Shown: positions 7,572 through 15,732, counted from the stretch's first letter. The stretch is 25,079 nt of DNA from Actinomycetes bacterium (GCA_021808665.1 JAKBBA010000049.1:1-25079); one strand, 5' to 3'. The notes: a model not told the origin generated them from the sequence alone. A program made the numbers and translations.

Positions 7572-7790
7572 CTAGGAGCGGATCGTAGGCGGCGAGACGA
7601 CCCCGAGCCGGTGAAGGTACCCGAGTTTCTGTTCGACTGCGTTGCGCCAGGCTGACAGATCCTTGTCGAAATGGTTCCTGTCCCCGTCTTCGAAGGCGTG
7701 TTCGAGTTCGTCGAAGGCCGCATCTTCCGCGTCGAGCAGCGCCCGATAGCGGGTGAGGAACTGGTCGTCGATTACTTCCGACAGCGTCAC
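7572..7790 (-). CDS. Small acidic hypothetical protein, 72 aa
   Basis: I do not recognise a family. The frame starts at GTG 7790, with an excellent Shine-Dalgarno (AGGAGGT) about 7 nt upstream, which is the main reason to believe it. The product is acidic and probably all-helical, with no Cys, no signal and no membrane segment. The segment LLDAEDAAFDELEHAFEDGDRNHFDKDLSAW looks like a two-helix or coiled-coil surface. It lies between the SCP2-like gene and mdh on the same strand, so it may be part of that transcription unit. A hairpin just after its stop may end the message. Confidence 0.6.
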   Translation of the reverse strand: MTLSEVIDDQFLTRYRALLDAEDAAFDELEHAFEDGDRNHFDKDLSAWRNAVEQKLGYLHRLGVVSPPTIRS

Positions 7791-7904
7791 TTGCCCTACC
7801 TCCTGCGTCGTGGTTCGCCCAACTTAGTCGCTCGGCCGCCCGCCCGCTCGGTCCCGCCGGTTGGTTGTGGCGGTAGGCGGCTCGGCTTTGAGAACTCCAG
7901 ATCG

Positions 7905-8357
7905 TTATCCGCCTGGCGCGAAGTTCGTGATACGGCGGACCTCGGCGGGCAGCGGATCAGCGAACTCGGCGCCATCTGCCAAAAGGATCGAAGAAGGATT
8001 GCCTCGGACGCGGAGTTTGCCGTCCAGCAGCGCCTGGCCTGCAATCAGTCGCCCTGAGGCGATCTCCAAGGCCGCATCCCAGTGACAGGTGACGGTCAAA
8101 TCCGGGTCAGGCGCGTCTGCGGGCACGGGCCACGCGACCCAAGAAATCCCACCTGCTGCTTGCACTCTGTAGCGGACCGTTCCCTCCGGGGTGCCCTCGA
8201 CGATTTGCTCCACTACGAATGTTTCGCCGGCCGGCTCGGGCGCGACCCGGGCGCATTCGACGACCTTCTCGAACCATTTCTTTGAGAGGAAGGCCAACAT
8301 TTGCTCCCCGGGCTGCGAGGAGCGGGAGTCGGGGTGGTCTGGCTTTTTTTCCGTCAT
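7905..8357 (-). CDS. SCP2-like sterol/lipid-binding domain protein
   Basis: This 150-residue cytoplasmic protein is a single SCP2-type domain after a short polar N-terminus. The strand-turn-helix pattern DLTVTCHWDAALEIASGRLIAGQALLDGKLRVRGNPSSILL, with its acidic loop followed by a G-x-L/K-V-x-G turn, is typical of the SCP2 fold that holds acyl or sterol ligands in a hydrophobic tunnel. Such proteins act as carriers or as dimer partners of lipid enzymes. No catalytic residue is expected. The ATG at 8357 lacks a clear Shine-Dalgarno and sits 39 nt downstream of the GH2 stop, so it may be read from the same message. Domain assignment is by pattern, so moderately sure; ligand unknown. Confidence 0.7.
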   Translation of the reverse strand: MTEKKPDHPDSRSSQPGEQMLAFLSKKWFEKVVECARVAPEPAGETFVVEQIVEGTPEGTVRYRVQAAGGISWVAWPVPADAPDPDLTVTCHWDAALEIASGRLIAGQALLDGKLRVRGNPSSILLADGAEFADPLPAEVRRITNFAPGG

Positions 8358-8396
8358 CTCGACACCATCATCGGCCTGCGAGGATCGCAGATCCAG

Positions 8397-10646
8397 TCAC
8401 ATGACGACAGAAGCAAGGTACCTGTTCGACGCTCGTCCTCCGGCCCAGCCGAGCGCGAGCTCGACCACGAGCCGGCCGGTGGCAGCGGAGTCAGGAAGAG
8501 CGAAGGACGGTTTCGCGATGAGCACGCACGAGTCGGCCGGAACGTCGCCCTCGAAACGCCAGTGCCGCTCACCACCCGGGTAGCGGATCACCGCCTCTAC
8601 AGTGGCCCGTTCGACGGGCCGGCGCATGTCGTTGACAGCGTGCACGCTGAGAGACACCCGATCCCCGGGGCTGTAGGTCGCTGAAAGCCGGTCTGCGCAG
8701 ACGATCAGCGGCGCGCAAGCCGCACGGACCGCCCGGTAAGCACTTTTGGGAAGGCGGTTGTGGTCGAACAGCGAAAACGAAACGGCTGGCTGCGCGTCGG
8801 CGAGCATCGATACACAGAACCCACCTGACGGGCGGTACTTGAGGCGGCGAAGTGTCTCTATCTGATAGCGGAGCAGGTTTGCCTGCAGCCGCTGGCTTGC
8901 CGCCCTCCACTCGTCGAAGGTCGCGAAATGCGACGGCGGCAGCCTTTCTTGGAAGGTCTGCGTGTCCATCCCGAAGTGCGCTGCGAGTCCATCCCAGTCG
9001 AGGTCCGGCCAGCTGCGAGGGTTCATGAAGTCGGCGGAGTCGGGAACGGACTGTGCCCCGAACGCTCCGACGAACCGGCCGGCGATCGGCAGCCGGGAGA
9101 TCAGACTGGCCAGACCGGCCGCGTCGCCGTAGGACCAGCCGAAGAACAGGTGACTGTCGGTCGCCCCGCCCGGATGAGGAAGCGCGCCGGAGCGGCTTAT
9201 CACGGCGCGGGTGCCGTCCTCGGATTCCAAGGCTCGCCGCAAAGTGCGGTCCAAAAGGGCCGCATCCCAGTCGGGTCGGACCGAGGTGGCGGCGACGCGA
9301 AGCGGTGTTTGCCGTCTCTGGAAGTCCGATGGCGCCGAGTCGACCCGAAAAGCTTCGTTGTGGGCACACCAAGCGACGATGCTCGGGTGATGGCCGAGAA
9401 TACGCACCGCTCGTCGGGCCTCCAACGCGGCCCGGCGGCGGATCGCGGCGTAGCCCCATTTCAACGGCAGGTCCTGCCAGATGAGCATGCCCAAGCGGTC
9501 CGCTTCGGCGTAGAACTCGGGGCGAGCGATGTGACCGTCCAGACGCATCAAGTCGAAACCGGCCTCCGATGCCAATCTCACGTCGCGGACCACCTCGGCT
9601 GGAGTTGCGGTGGCGATATCCCGCCTTGTCGGGGCGCAGTTGACGCCCTTTAAGTACATCCGCTCTCCGTTGAGCGTTGTGACGAAGCTGCGCAGGCGCG
9701 TCTGTCTCAGACCTGTGACGACCTGACGTCGATCGCTCACGGAGGAGCTGTCGGCTGGCGGGGAGTGGTCGGGTGGAGTCGGGCCGTCGAGCGGAGGGAT
9801 GCCGTCTGTAACTGCGGCGTCCACCTCGACACCGTAAAGGGGTTGGTTGCCTAGCGCCTTTGGCCACCATAAGTCCGGGGACTCCACCGCTACCGTCCAT
9901 CGGAGGCGATTCATCCCGGCGGAGAGGTTGTGCTCGGAGTGCCTCAACGCTGCGCCTGCTGGCGTGGCAGCGCTTAGCGGACCCGAATCGGCCGATTGTT
10001 CGCGAGCTGTGGGCAGAGGAGGAAGGACTGCCCTGGCCACCTGCGTCCGCAACGTAGCCCGAAGCGGAGTAACGCTGTCGACTTCCACTTCCAAGTCGAG
10101 GGTCGCACGATCCGAGTTCGCCTCCTGACAGAGCACCTTCAACGACACGATCCGCAGCGGGCCAGTCTCGTCTATGTGGACGCGTCCCCATATGCCCCCC
10201 GGATTCCATGCAGGATCGATATATGGCGAATGCTGGAAGACTCCGGTGACGTTCCGCTTCGCTGTCCAGTCAGTCGGAGGCGCACAACTTACTTCCAGCG
10301 CCAGGAGATGCTCGTCGCCGTTGGCTAGCAGTTGGCTGATCTCGAATGAATGCGGGTAAAAGTAGCCTTCTGTGTCTCCGAGGTACTGGCCGTCCATCCA
10401 CACGCTCCCCTGGTAGAACAACCCGTCGAAGACGAGGAAGCAGCGCCGTGACGGGCCAGGGGAGCGCGTGGCGAAACGCTTCCGGTACAGCACGGGCCCG
10501 TCCGAATCACCGAGAGTCGGGACGGATCGCCAGTGGCCGGGGACCACGGCGGGCTCCCACCCGCTGTCATCGAAGCTTTCGTCAGTGAAGGACCGGCGCA
10601 GGTCCTCAGTAGACGCAGCGACGCGCCATGGTCCGCTCAGGTCCAT
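8397..10646 (-). CDS. Glycoside hydrolase family 2 (beta-mannosidase-like) protein, nucleophile apparently missing
   Basis: This 749-residue protein has the GH2 layout. An N-terminal jelly-roll sugar-binding domain (DLSGPWR, YRKRF, FDGLFYQGSVWMDGQYLGDTEGYF) is followed by Ig-like domains, with a Pro/Ser-rich insert near residues 300-330. A TIM barrel follows (LKGVNCAP, FDLMRLDGH, LIWQDLPLKWGYA), then a C-terminal beta domain. The acid/base Glu is present as E431 in HHPSIVAWCAHNEAF. The nucleophile segment, usually (S/G)EFGxQ in beta-mannosidases, reads GAFGAQSVPD with Ala528 where Glu is expected. There is no signal peptide, so the protein looks cytoplasmic. It leads a minus-strand run with the SCP2-like gene and is divergent from the SBP1 transporter operon. 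It may be an inactive or repurposed hydrolase. Confidence 0.85.
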   Translation of the reverse strand: MDLSGPWRVAASTEDLRRSFTDESFDDSGWEPAVVPGHWRSVPTLGDSDGPVLYRKRFATRSPGPSRRCFLVFDGLFYQGSVWMDGQYLGDTEGYFYPHSFEISQLLANGDEHLLALEVSCAPPTDWTAKRNVTGVFQHSPYIDPAWNPGGIWGRVHIDETGPLRIVSLKVLCQEANSDRATLDLEVEVDSVTPLRATLRTQVARAVLPPLPTAREQSADSGPLSAATPAGAALRHSEHNLSAGMNRLRWTVAVESPDLWWPKALGNQPLYGVEVDAAVTDGIPPLDGPTPPDHSPPADSSSVSDRRQVVTGLRQTRLRSFVTTLNGERMYLKGVNCAPTRRDIATATPAEVVRDVRLASEAGFDLMRLDGHIARPEFYAEADRLGMLIWQDLPLKWGYAAIRRRAALEARRAVRILGHHPSIVAWCAHNEAFRVDSAPSDFQRRQTPLRVAATSVRPDWDAALLDRTLRRALESEDGTRAVISRSGALPHPGGATDSHLFFGWSYGDAAGLASLISRLPIAGRFVGAFGAQSVPDSADFMNPRSWPDLDWDGLAAHFGMDTQTFQERLPPSHFATFDEWRAASQRLQANLLRYQIETLRRLKYRPSGGFCVSMLADAQPAVSFSLFDHNRLPKSAYRAVRAACAPLIVCADRLSATYSPGDRVSLSVHAVNDMRRPVERATVEAVIRYPGGERHWRFEGDVPADSCVLIAKPSFALPDSAATGRLVVELALGWAGGRASNRYLASVVM

Positions 10647-10655
10647 ATCTCGGAC

Positions 10656-10661
10656 AAGCTA
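10656..10661 (-). promoter_or_regulatory. Candidate -10 of the GH2 gene
   Basis: On the minus strand TAGCTT, the same hexamer as at purNH, ends 9 nt before the ATG at 10646. A GGGAGGGG just upstream of it is too far away to be a good Shine-Dalgarno. A near-leaderless start is the simplest reading. Confidence 0.35.
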
Positions 10662-10690
10662 GCCCCTCCCAAAAATATCTTGCGCATCCC

Positions 10691-10718
10691 TTGACAATCC
10701 GACGTCGTCCGCTACTGT
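10691..10718 (+). promoter_or_regulatory. Sigma-70-type promoter of the SBP1-livHMGF operon
   Basis: A perfect -35 TTGACA (10691-10696) is followed by a 16-nt spacer and TACTGT (10713-10718) as -10. It is the best housekeeping promoter in the window. The predicted start lies near 10725, leaving a leader of about 110 nt before the SBP1 ATG. Confidence 0.7.
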
Positions 10719-10730
10719 GTATACACAGTA
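10713..10730. promoter_or_regulatory. Perfect 18-bp palindromic operator over the -10
   Basis: TACTGTGTATACACAGTA is its own reverse complement and covers the -10 and predicted start of the SBP1 promoter, where a repressor would block polymerase. A second near-palindrome, TATCTA-G-TAGATA (10729-10741), overlaps its right end. The size and central GTATAC fit a dimeric GntR-type regulator; the GntR/FCD gene at 15733 is the obvious candidate, by inference only. Confidence 0.7.
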
Positions 10731-10838
10731 TCTAGTAGATATTGCGTTCATTCGCTCGTCTGGGTCAGTCGGGGTTGTCCGGGGCGCGAGTGACGTAGCT
10801 GTGTCAACTTCAGCTCACAGGGAGGGTTACTCGGAATC

Positions 10839-12149
10839 ATGAAGATAAAAACGAAGCTGCACGTCACGCTTGTGACAGGGGCAGTACTCGCCGCTGCCTG
10901 CGGTAGCTCTTCGAAGACAACCACCGCTACGACTGTGGCGTCTTCTGCCACCTCGGCAGCGGCCGGTGCGGCTGCCGGCCCGGCACCAGCGGCTATCACC
11001 GTAGGTACCCTTTACGCGGGGACCGGCAGCTTCGCCGTCTCGTCGCTTCCCGAATACGAGGGAATCAAGTTCTGGGTCCATGAAGTCGATGCGTCCGGGG
11101 GTGCCTACGTCAAGGCGTACAACAAGAAGATTCCTATCAAGCTCGTGTCCTACAACGACCAAAGCTCCACGTCGACAGCCGGGACTCTCTACACGCAGCT
11201 GATAACACAGAACCACGTCAACATACTGATGTCCGACTTTGGTTCTGTACTTACAGCACCCGCCGTCACTATCGCCAAAGAGAACAAGCAGCTGCTCTTC
11301 GATGTCAGCGGCACCGGAACCACGTTCTTCCAGGCTTCGAACAACGATCCCTACATCGTCTTGACGTCACTTCCGGTCTCGTCGATCTGGCCCCAACCAG
11401 CGGTCGCCTTCATGAAGTCGGTCGGGATCAAGAACGTCGCCATCATCTACGGTGCAAACGACTTCGACCAGGCACAAGCGAACACCTACAAGCAGGGACT
11501 CGCAGCGGAAGGCATCAACGTTAGCTTCTTCCAGTCAGTTCCTACCGCCACAACCTCATATACGACGCTGATCCAAGAGGTAGCCGCCAAGAAGCCGGAC
11601 GCCTTCTTGGAGCTCGGCTATGAAGCCAACGACATAGCCTTCCTCAAGCAACTGCACTCGTCAGGTACAAAATTTCCCTACGTGTTCACCGTGTTCCCTG
11701 GGCAAAACCACAGTCAAGTGGAAGCTGCAGTGGGCGCATCGGGACTCGCCTACACATACACTTACGGTGCTCCTCCAGCGTTGGTGCATAACAGCCCCAG
11801 CGTGGGTCTAGGCTTGTCCAGCTTCACTACGGCATTCGAATCCTATGCGAGCAAGACGCACATAAACTTCGAGGACATCGCCGGCTACAACGCGGGGCTC
11901 GTCGTGCAGCAGGCTCTCGCTAACGCAGCATCGTTGTCACAGACCGACCTTCGAGCTGGAGTCCTTTCCCAGTCGGGTAAGTTCTCGACGCTGATAGGTC
12001 CCTTCAGCATGAACGCCCAAGGTGCGCAAACCGGATTTCCGCTACCGGTAGCGCAGCTCTTGCCCGCCAGCTCGGGAAGCGCTACGAAGGTTACAATCGT
12101 CTGGCCTAAGAGCAAGGCGACTGGGACAGCTGTCTACCCAGCACCGTAA
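10839..12149 (+). CDS. HAAT-family ABC transporter substrate-binding lipoprotein (SBP1, LivJ/K-like)
   Basis: This 436-residue type I periplasmic-binding fold of the LIV/HAAT family captures solute at the cell surface and delivers it to the LivHM permease encoded downstream. The N-terminus is a lipoprotein signal (VTLVTGAVLAAACGSS, acylated Cys after AAA) followed by a Ser/Thr/Ala-rich tether. The mature domain begins ITVGTLYAGTGSFA and has SDFGSVLTAPAVTIAKE and FDVSGTG, where ligand-carboxylate-binding residues of this family usually lie. GGAGGG stands 12 nt before the ATG. It leads a five-gene operon behind a strong promoter with a palindromic operator. It is clearly a paralogue of SBP2 (20001-21296). 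The ligand cannot be read from sequence. Confidence 0.9.
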   Translation: MKIKTKLHVTLVTGAVLAAACGSSSKTTTATTVASSATSAAAGAAAGPAPAAITVGTLYAGTGSFAVSSLPEYEGIKFWVHEVDASGGAYVKAYNKKIPIKLVSYNDQSSTSTAGTLYTQLITQNHVNILMSDFGSVLTAPAVTIAKENKQLLFDVSGTGTTFFQASNNDPYIVLTSLPVSSIWPQPAVAFMKSVGIKNVAIIYGANDFDQAQANTYKQGLAAEGINVSFFQSVPTATTSYTTLIQEVAAKKPDAFLELGYEANDIAFLKQLHSSGTKFPYVFTVFPGQNHSQVEAAVGASGLAYTYTYGAPPALVHNSPSVGLGLSSFTTAFESYASKTHINFEDIAGYNAGLVVQQALANAASLSQTDLRAGVLSQSGKFSTLIGPFSMNAQGAQTGFPLPVAQLLPASSGSATKVTIVWPKSKATGTAVYPAP

Positions 12150-12166
12150 GTCCAGCATTGACTGAG

Positions 12167-12244
12167 GACCCCTCGTCGACGCCGTGCGCCGACCGCAAAG
12201 CGATTATTGCACCGCCGGGCGACCGCCGCCGGCTCGACGAGGAT
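12167..12244 (+). promoter_or_regulatory. Intercistronic stem between SBP1 and livH1
   Basis: CCTCGTCGA (12172-12180 region) pairs with TCGACGAGG (12234-12242 region), extended by GGA/TCC outside with a bulge. The loop of about 50 nt is itself GC-rich and can fold. In a 157-bp gap after a binding-protein gene, such a structure commonly slows 3' decay or partly terminates, giving more binding protein than permease. Confidence 0.45.
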
Positions 12245-12306
12245 CCACGGAGTGGACGGAACATCGAAAGCAGGCGCTGTGACTAAGGGGAAGGGAGAGG
12301 CGGTTA

Positions 12307-13185
12307 GTGCTACTTGAGTTCGCATTGATCGGCGGTGTGCTTACCGGTATGTACTACGGGTTTCTGGCGGTTGGATTGAACCTGGTCTTCGGCGTCCTTC
12401 GCTTCGTCAACCTGGCCCACGGCTCTGTCGTCGTCCTCGGGTCGTACCTGACCTGGGAGCTTTCAAACACCTGGCATTTGAACCCGCTTCTTGCCGGCCT
12501 TATCGCATTCCCGCCGTCGCTGGTCTTGGGCGCGGTGATCTTCTACGCCGTGACACCTAGATTGTCGCGCTCCGCGGATCCCGAAATGCTCTCGCTCATC
12601 CTGTTCTTCGGGATCGCACAGGCTATCGAAGCGATCACAACCATCGTGTTCACCTCGAATCGTCGAGCCCTTCCCGGGTCGACCCTCGGCGCCTCCTCGG
12701 TAAGCATCCTCGGGCAAAGATACCCCTTCTACTGGGTACTCGGAGCCGCGATAGCAGTCCCGGTGTTCGGCGCAATCTACATCTACCTGTACCGCACCAG
12801 GCTCGGCTTGGCAACGCGTGCGGTGATGAGCTCACCTGATGACGCCGCTTCAGTAGGAATAGACGTGAAGAGGGTGTCAGCAATCTGCCTGGGAGTTGGA
12901 CTATTTCTCGCAGCATCAGCCGGGTCACTCTCGATCTTCATCCGGGGCGGTACAGACCCAGCTCAGGGGATCGCAGTGACCACCTTCGCTTTCACAGTGA
13001 TCGTCATCGGGGGGCTTGGCAATCCGATCAGCTCCATCGCCGGCGGGGTCGTTCTCGGATGCGCATACAACCTCGCCCAAGCGTATGCGCCCTCTTGGTC
13101 AGGGGTCATCCCGTATGGGCTCCTCCTTGCGGTGATGCTGATACGACCAAGTGGACTATTCGGGAGCCAAGTCCGTGTTGCGTGA
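12307..13185 (+). CDS. livH: HAAT ABC transporter permease, LivH type (system 1)
   Basis: This 292-residue inner-membrane permease has the multi-span LivH topology of mostly hydrophobic helices. The N-terminal GVLTGMYYGFLAVGLNLVFGVLRFVNLAHGSVVVLGSY is the hallmark of the family. The cytoplasmic coupling loop TRAVMSSPDDAASVGIDVKRV contacts an ATPase subunit. GGLGNPISSIAGGVVLG closes the C-terminal half. The start is GTG with a GGGAGAGG purine stretch upstream. It follows SBP1 after a structured 157-bp gap and overlaps the next permease by 11 bp. It pairs with LivM1. Confidence 0.93.
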   Translation: MLLEFALIGGVLTGMYYGFLAVGLNLVFGVLRFVNLAHGSVVVLGSYLTWELSNTWHLNPLLAGLIAFPPSLVLGAVIFYAVTPRLSRSADPEMLSLILFFGIAQAIEAITTIVFTSNRRALPGSTLGASSVSILGQRYPFYWVLGAAIAVPVFGAIYIYLYRTRLGLATRAVMSSPDDAASVGIDVKRVSAICLGVGLFLAASAGSLSIFIRGGTDPAQGIAVTTFAFTVIVIGGLGNPISSIAGGVVLGCAYNLAQAYAPSWSGVIPYGLLLAVMLIRPSGLFGSQVRVA

Positions 13186-14173
13186 CGACGAGACTCTGGT
13201 AGGCGAGATCCCCGGAACAGCGTCGAAGGATCGCGTGACGCAGCTGTTCAGGAATCGGTCTTTCGTGGGCGACGCCGCGGTTGCATTGGTCCTCATCGGA
13301 GTTTTTGCGTTCGGTCGTAGCTTTGAAGCAAATACGCTTCTACTTGTAAACTTGATGGTCTACATGATCCTCGCACAGGGGATCAACGTGAGTTACGGCT
13401 TCACTGGCTACCTTCCGTTTGGTTTCGTAGGATTCTTCGGTGCCGGCGCTTACGGCATGGCCGTCAGCACGTCGAAGTTCCATGTGGGAGCCTATCCAGG
13501 TCTCGTGGCGGGCGTGGTGGTGTCAGTGGTGGTGGCGTTAATACTGTCACCGCTCTTGCGCTTGCGCGGCTCGTACTTTGCAATCGCTAGTCTCGCAGCG
13601 GCGGAAGCCCTCGTCCTACTCGTGTCCAATCCTTCTGCACAGGGGATTACCAACGGAGCGTACGGGGCGAACTTGTCATCTGTGTTCAACCCTGGCGCAA
13701 GCTACGTGAGCACGGTCGTCGCCTTGGGGTTGGTGACGGCTGCCGTCGTGTGGCTCAAGCATTCACCTTTCGGTCTGGCGCTTCGAGCGATCAAGGCGGA
13801 CCGCTCATCGGCTGCCATGTCGGGAATCAACGTAGTAAGGGTCCGGACTTTTGCATGGGTCATCTCTGCGGCGATGGCCGGTCTGGGTGGCGCGTGCTAT
13901 GCGTGGGTCATCTCGGTGTTCTATCCCGGTGACGTCTTTAGCCTGACGACGTCGGTGTTTGCAATCATATTTGCGCTCTTCGGAGGTATCGGAACTGTTG
14001 TAGGTCCGATCGTCGGGACGGTGGTGCTGTACGGTATCTACAACGCGATTGGAATAACCGTGCCGCAATACTTCCAGTTGATCTATGGTCTCCTTATCGT
14101 GGTGATAGTCCTGTTCGTACCTCGGGGCCTTGCTTCACTCGGAGCTTCCGTGTTCGGACGTATGTCTCGATGA
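13175..14173 (+). CDS. livM: HAAT ABC transporter permease, LivM type (system 1)
   Basis: This 332-residue multi-span permease is the LivM partner of the preceding LivH. It has the family signature GINVSYGFTGYLPFGFVGFFGAGAYG, RLRGSYFAIASLAAAEAL, the coupling loop ALRAIKADRSSAAMSGINVVRVR and GGIGTVVGPIVGTVVL. I chose GTG 13175 because GGGAG lies 8 nt before it; the frame is open to a GTG at 13151, which lacks such a site. It overlaps livH by 11 bp and its TGA overlaps the livG ATG (ATGA at 14170-14173), so the operon is translationally coupled. Confidence 0.93.
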   Translation: MLRDDETLVGEIPGTASKDRVTQLFRNRSFVGDAAVALVLIGVFAFGRSFEANTLLLVNLMVYMILAQGINVSYGFTGYLPFGFVGFFGAGAYGMAVSTSKFHVGAYPGLVAGVVVSVVVALILSPLLRLRGSYFAIASLAAAEALVLLVSNPSAQGITNGAYGANLSSVFNPGASYVSTVVALGLVTAAVVWLKHSPFGLALRAIKADRSSAAMSGINVVRVRTFAWVISAAMAGLGGACYAWVISVFYPGDVFSLTTSVFAIIFALFGGIGTVVGPIVGTVVLYGIYNAIGITVPQYFQLIYGLLIVVIVLFVPRGLASLGASVFGRMSR

Positions 14174-14925
14174 TTCCCCAAGAGCAATCATCGACGGCTG
14201 TTGCCGCAGGACCGGCCTCGACCGCCGCACGACTGCTAGAAGTTCGGTCAGTCAGCGTAATGTTCGGTACTTTCATGGCATTGGACGACGTGAGCGTCAA
14301 CCTTGATGGCGGACGGGCACTCGGTCTCGTCGGGCCGAACGGTTCGGGAAAGACGACTCTGATCAACGTCGTGACCGGCCTCGTGGCCGCTAAGCGCGGC
14401 AAAGTTCTATTCGACCGGGAGGACGTCAGCGGTCGGGCGCCGCACCGCCTCGCCCACCTAGGGATCAACCGGACCTTTCAGATCCCGAAGCCGTTCACGG
14501 GTCTCACGGTGCGCCAGAACGTGGAGGTTGCAGCCCGCTACGGTAAGGGTCGCCGGTCGGTCGAGGAAATTCTTGCTCTTACACGGCTCGACAGGGTCGG
14601 CTCGCGGTCGTCTGAGGAACTTACCGCCGCAGAGCAAAAGAAACTTGACCTCGCCAGAGCGCTTTCGACGGCGCCCCGGCTGCTATGCGTCGACGAGCTC
14701 GGAGCCGGACTTTCAGTGAGCGAACTGGACGAGGTTGCCCTAATGCTGCGAGATGTTTCGGAGCGCTGGGGTATCGCCCTCCTCGTCGTCGAGCACCTCA
14801 TGGGATTCTTGGAGAGGGTGACCGAAGATGTGGTGGTGCTGAACGCCGGGCAGGTCATCTTCGAAGGCTTTCTGGTTGACGCGTTGCGCCAGCCGAACGT
14901 CATACAGGTGTTCCTCGGTGGCTGA
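14170..14925 (+). CDS. livG: HAAT ABC transporter ATPase, LivG type (system 1), degenerate signature
   Basis: This 251-residue cytoplasmic ATPase powers the LivH-LivM permease. It has Walker A GPNGSGKT (residues 55-62), the LivG-type Q-loop INRTFQIPKPF, Walker B LLCVDE followed by the D-loop-like GAGLS, and the H-loop VVEHLMGF. The ABC signature, usually LSxGQ in LivG, reads LTAAEQ (151-156) and lacks the glycine that contacts ATP across the dimer. The site formed with this loop may therefore be weak or non-hydrolytic. The ATG overlaps the livM stop by 4 nt, and its own 3' end overlaps livF. The extra 20 or so polar N-terminal residues are unremarkable. Confidence 0.92.
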   Translation: MIPQEQSSTAVAAGPASTAARLLEVRSVSVMFGTFMALDDVSVNLDGGRALGLVGPNGSGKTTLINVVTGLVAAKRGKVLFDREDVSGRAPHRLAHLGINRTFQIPKPFTGLTVRQNVEVAARYGKGRRSVEEILALTRLDRVGSRSSEELTAAEQKKLDLARALSTAPRLLCVDELGAGLSVSELDEVALMLRDVSERWGIALLVVEHLMGFLERVTEDVVVLNAGQVIFEGFLVDALRQPNVIQVFLGG

Positions 14926-15661
14926 CGACCATGTTGCGAAAGCCGGCGCTGTGTCGGCTCTTCAACTCCGCCACGTCGAGGGGGGATACGCACGATTGCA
15001 GGTCCTTTGGGACATCGACTTTGAAGTTGCAGAAGGCACTTGTGTAGTGCTGCTCGGCGCGAACGGAGCCGGGAAGTCGACGACTCTCGCGACGATCATG
15101 GGTCTGATAGAGCTTCGAGGAGGGGAGATCGACTTCCTTGGCGAACCGCTAGGCGCTATGCGAACCGACCAACGGGTCGCCAGGGGAATCTCGTACATGA
15201 CGGAGAAAGCGGTGTTCGCTGACATGTCAGTTCACGACAATCTTTGCCTGGGGGCCTACAGCTGCGGGAGGCGGGCCGCCAACGAAAGTATCGACGCTAT
15301 TTACTCTGCATTCCCGGTCCTGGCGCAACGTCGAAGAGCACCGGCCGGGAGTCTCTCCGGTGGTCAAAGGAAGCTCGTCGGAGTGGCAAAAGCTCTCGCC
15401 GCCAGTCCGAAGCTGATCGTCATGGATGAGCCATCCTCGGGGCTGTCCCCGCTGGCGGTCAAAGAGGTCGTCGGGGCGTTGGCGAAAGTGAGGGCGGACC
15501 GGGGCGCGTCTATGCTTATAGCTGAGCAGAACGTCGCTTTCACAGAAATCGCCGACCAGGTGGTCGTCATCGAAGGTGGCAGGGTGGGCTTTGCCGGCAC
15601 GGTGAGTGAACTTGAAGCCGACGATGCTCTTCGCAAAGCCTTCTTCGGTCTGGAGGGCTGA
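14918..15661 (+). CDS. livF: HAAT ABC transporter ATPase, LivF type (system 1)
   Basis: This 247-residue ATPase is the partner of LivG1. Walker A is GANGAGKST, the signature is a canonical LSGGQRK, Walker B is LIVMDEPSSGLSP, and the LivF-type IAEQN replaces the H-loop histidine, as is usual in this subfamily. GTG 14918 is preferred because AGGTG lies 7 nt upstream and it overlaps livG by 8 nt; the frame is open to 14876, but that would run deep into livG. It is the last gene of the system 1 operon, ending 71 nt before the GntR regulator. Confidence 0.93.
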   Translation: MADDHVAKAGAVSALQLRHVEGGYARLQVLWDIDFEVAEGTCVVLLGANGAGKSTTLATIMGLIELRGGEIDFLGEPLGAMRTDQRVARGISYMTEKAVFADMSVHDNLCLGAYSCGRRAANESIDAIYSAFPVLAQRRRAPAGSLSGGQRKLVGVAKALAASPKLIVMDEPSSGLSPLAVKEVVGALAKVRADRGASMLIAEQNVAFTEIADQVVVIEGGRVGFAGTVSELEADDALRKAFFGLEG

Positions 15662-15720
15662 TGGTGCCGATTAGTGCGGAAAGGGGGCAAAGAAGTTCCC
15701 CGCGCCGCGTGACACACCCG

Positions 15721-15726
15721 TAGCAT
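15721..15726 (+). promoter_or_regulatory. -10 element of the GntR regulator, leaderless start
   Basis: TAGCAT is followed by GTAGCG and the ATG at 15733, the same 6-nt spacing as at purNH, metF and the ilvG-like gene. No Shine-Dalgarno precedes the ATG, so the regulator is probably expressed from its own leaderless message rather than only by read-through from livF1. Confidence 0.5.
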
Positions 15727-15732
15727 GTAGCG

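Noticed and set aside
8569..10209. 546-codon open frame on the same strand as the GH2 gene, in another frame
   Set aside because: It overlaps the GH2 gene fully, has an Arg/Ser/Gly/Pro-rich composition with no domain, and exists because of high GC content. The GH2 frame has clear family motifs.
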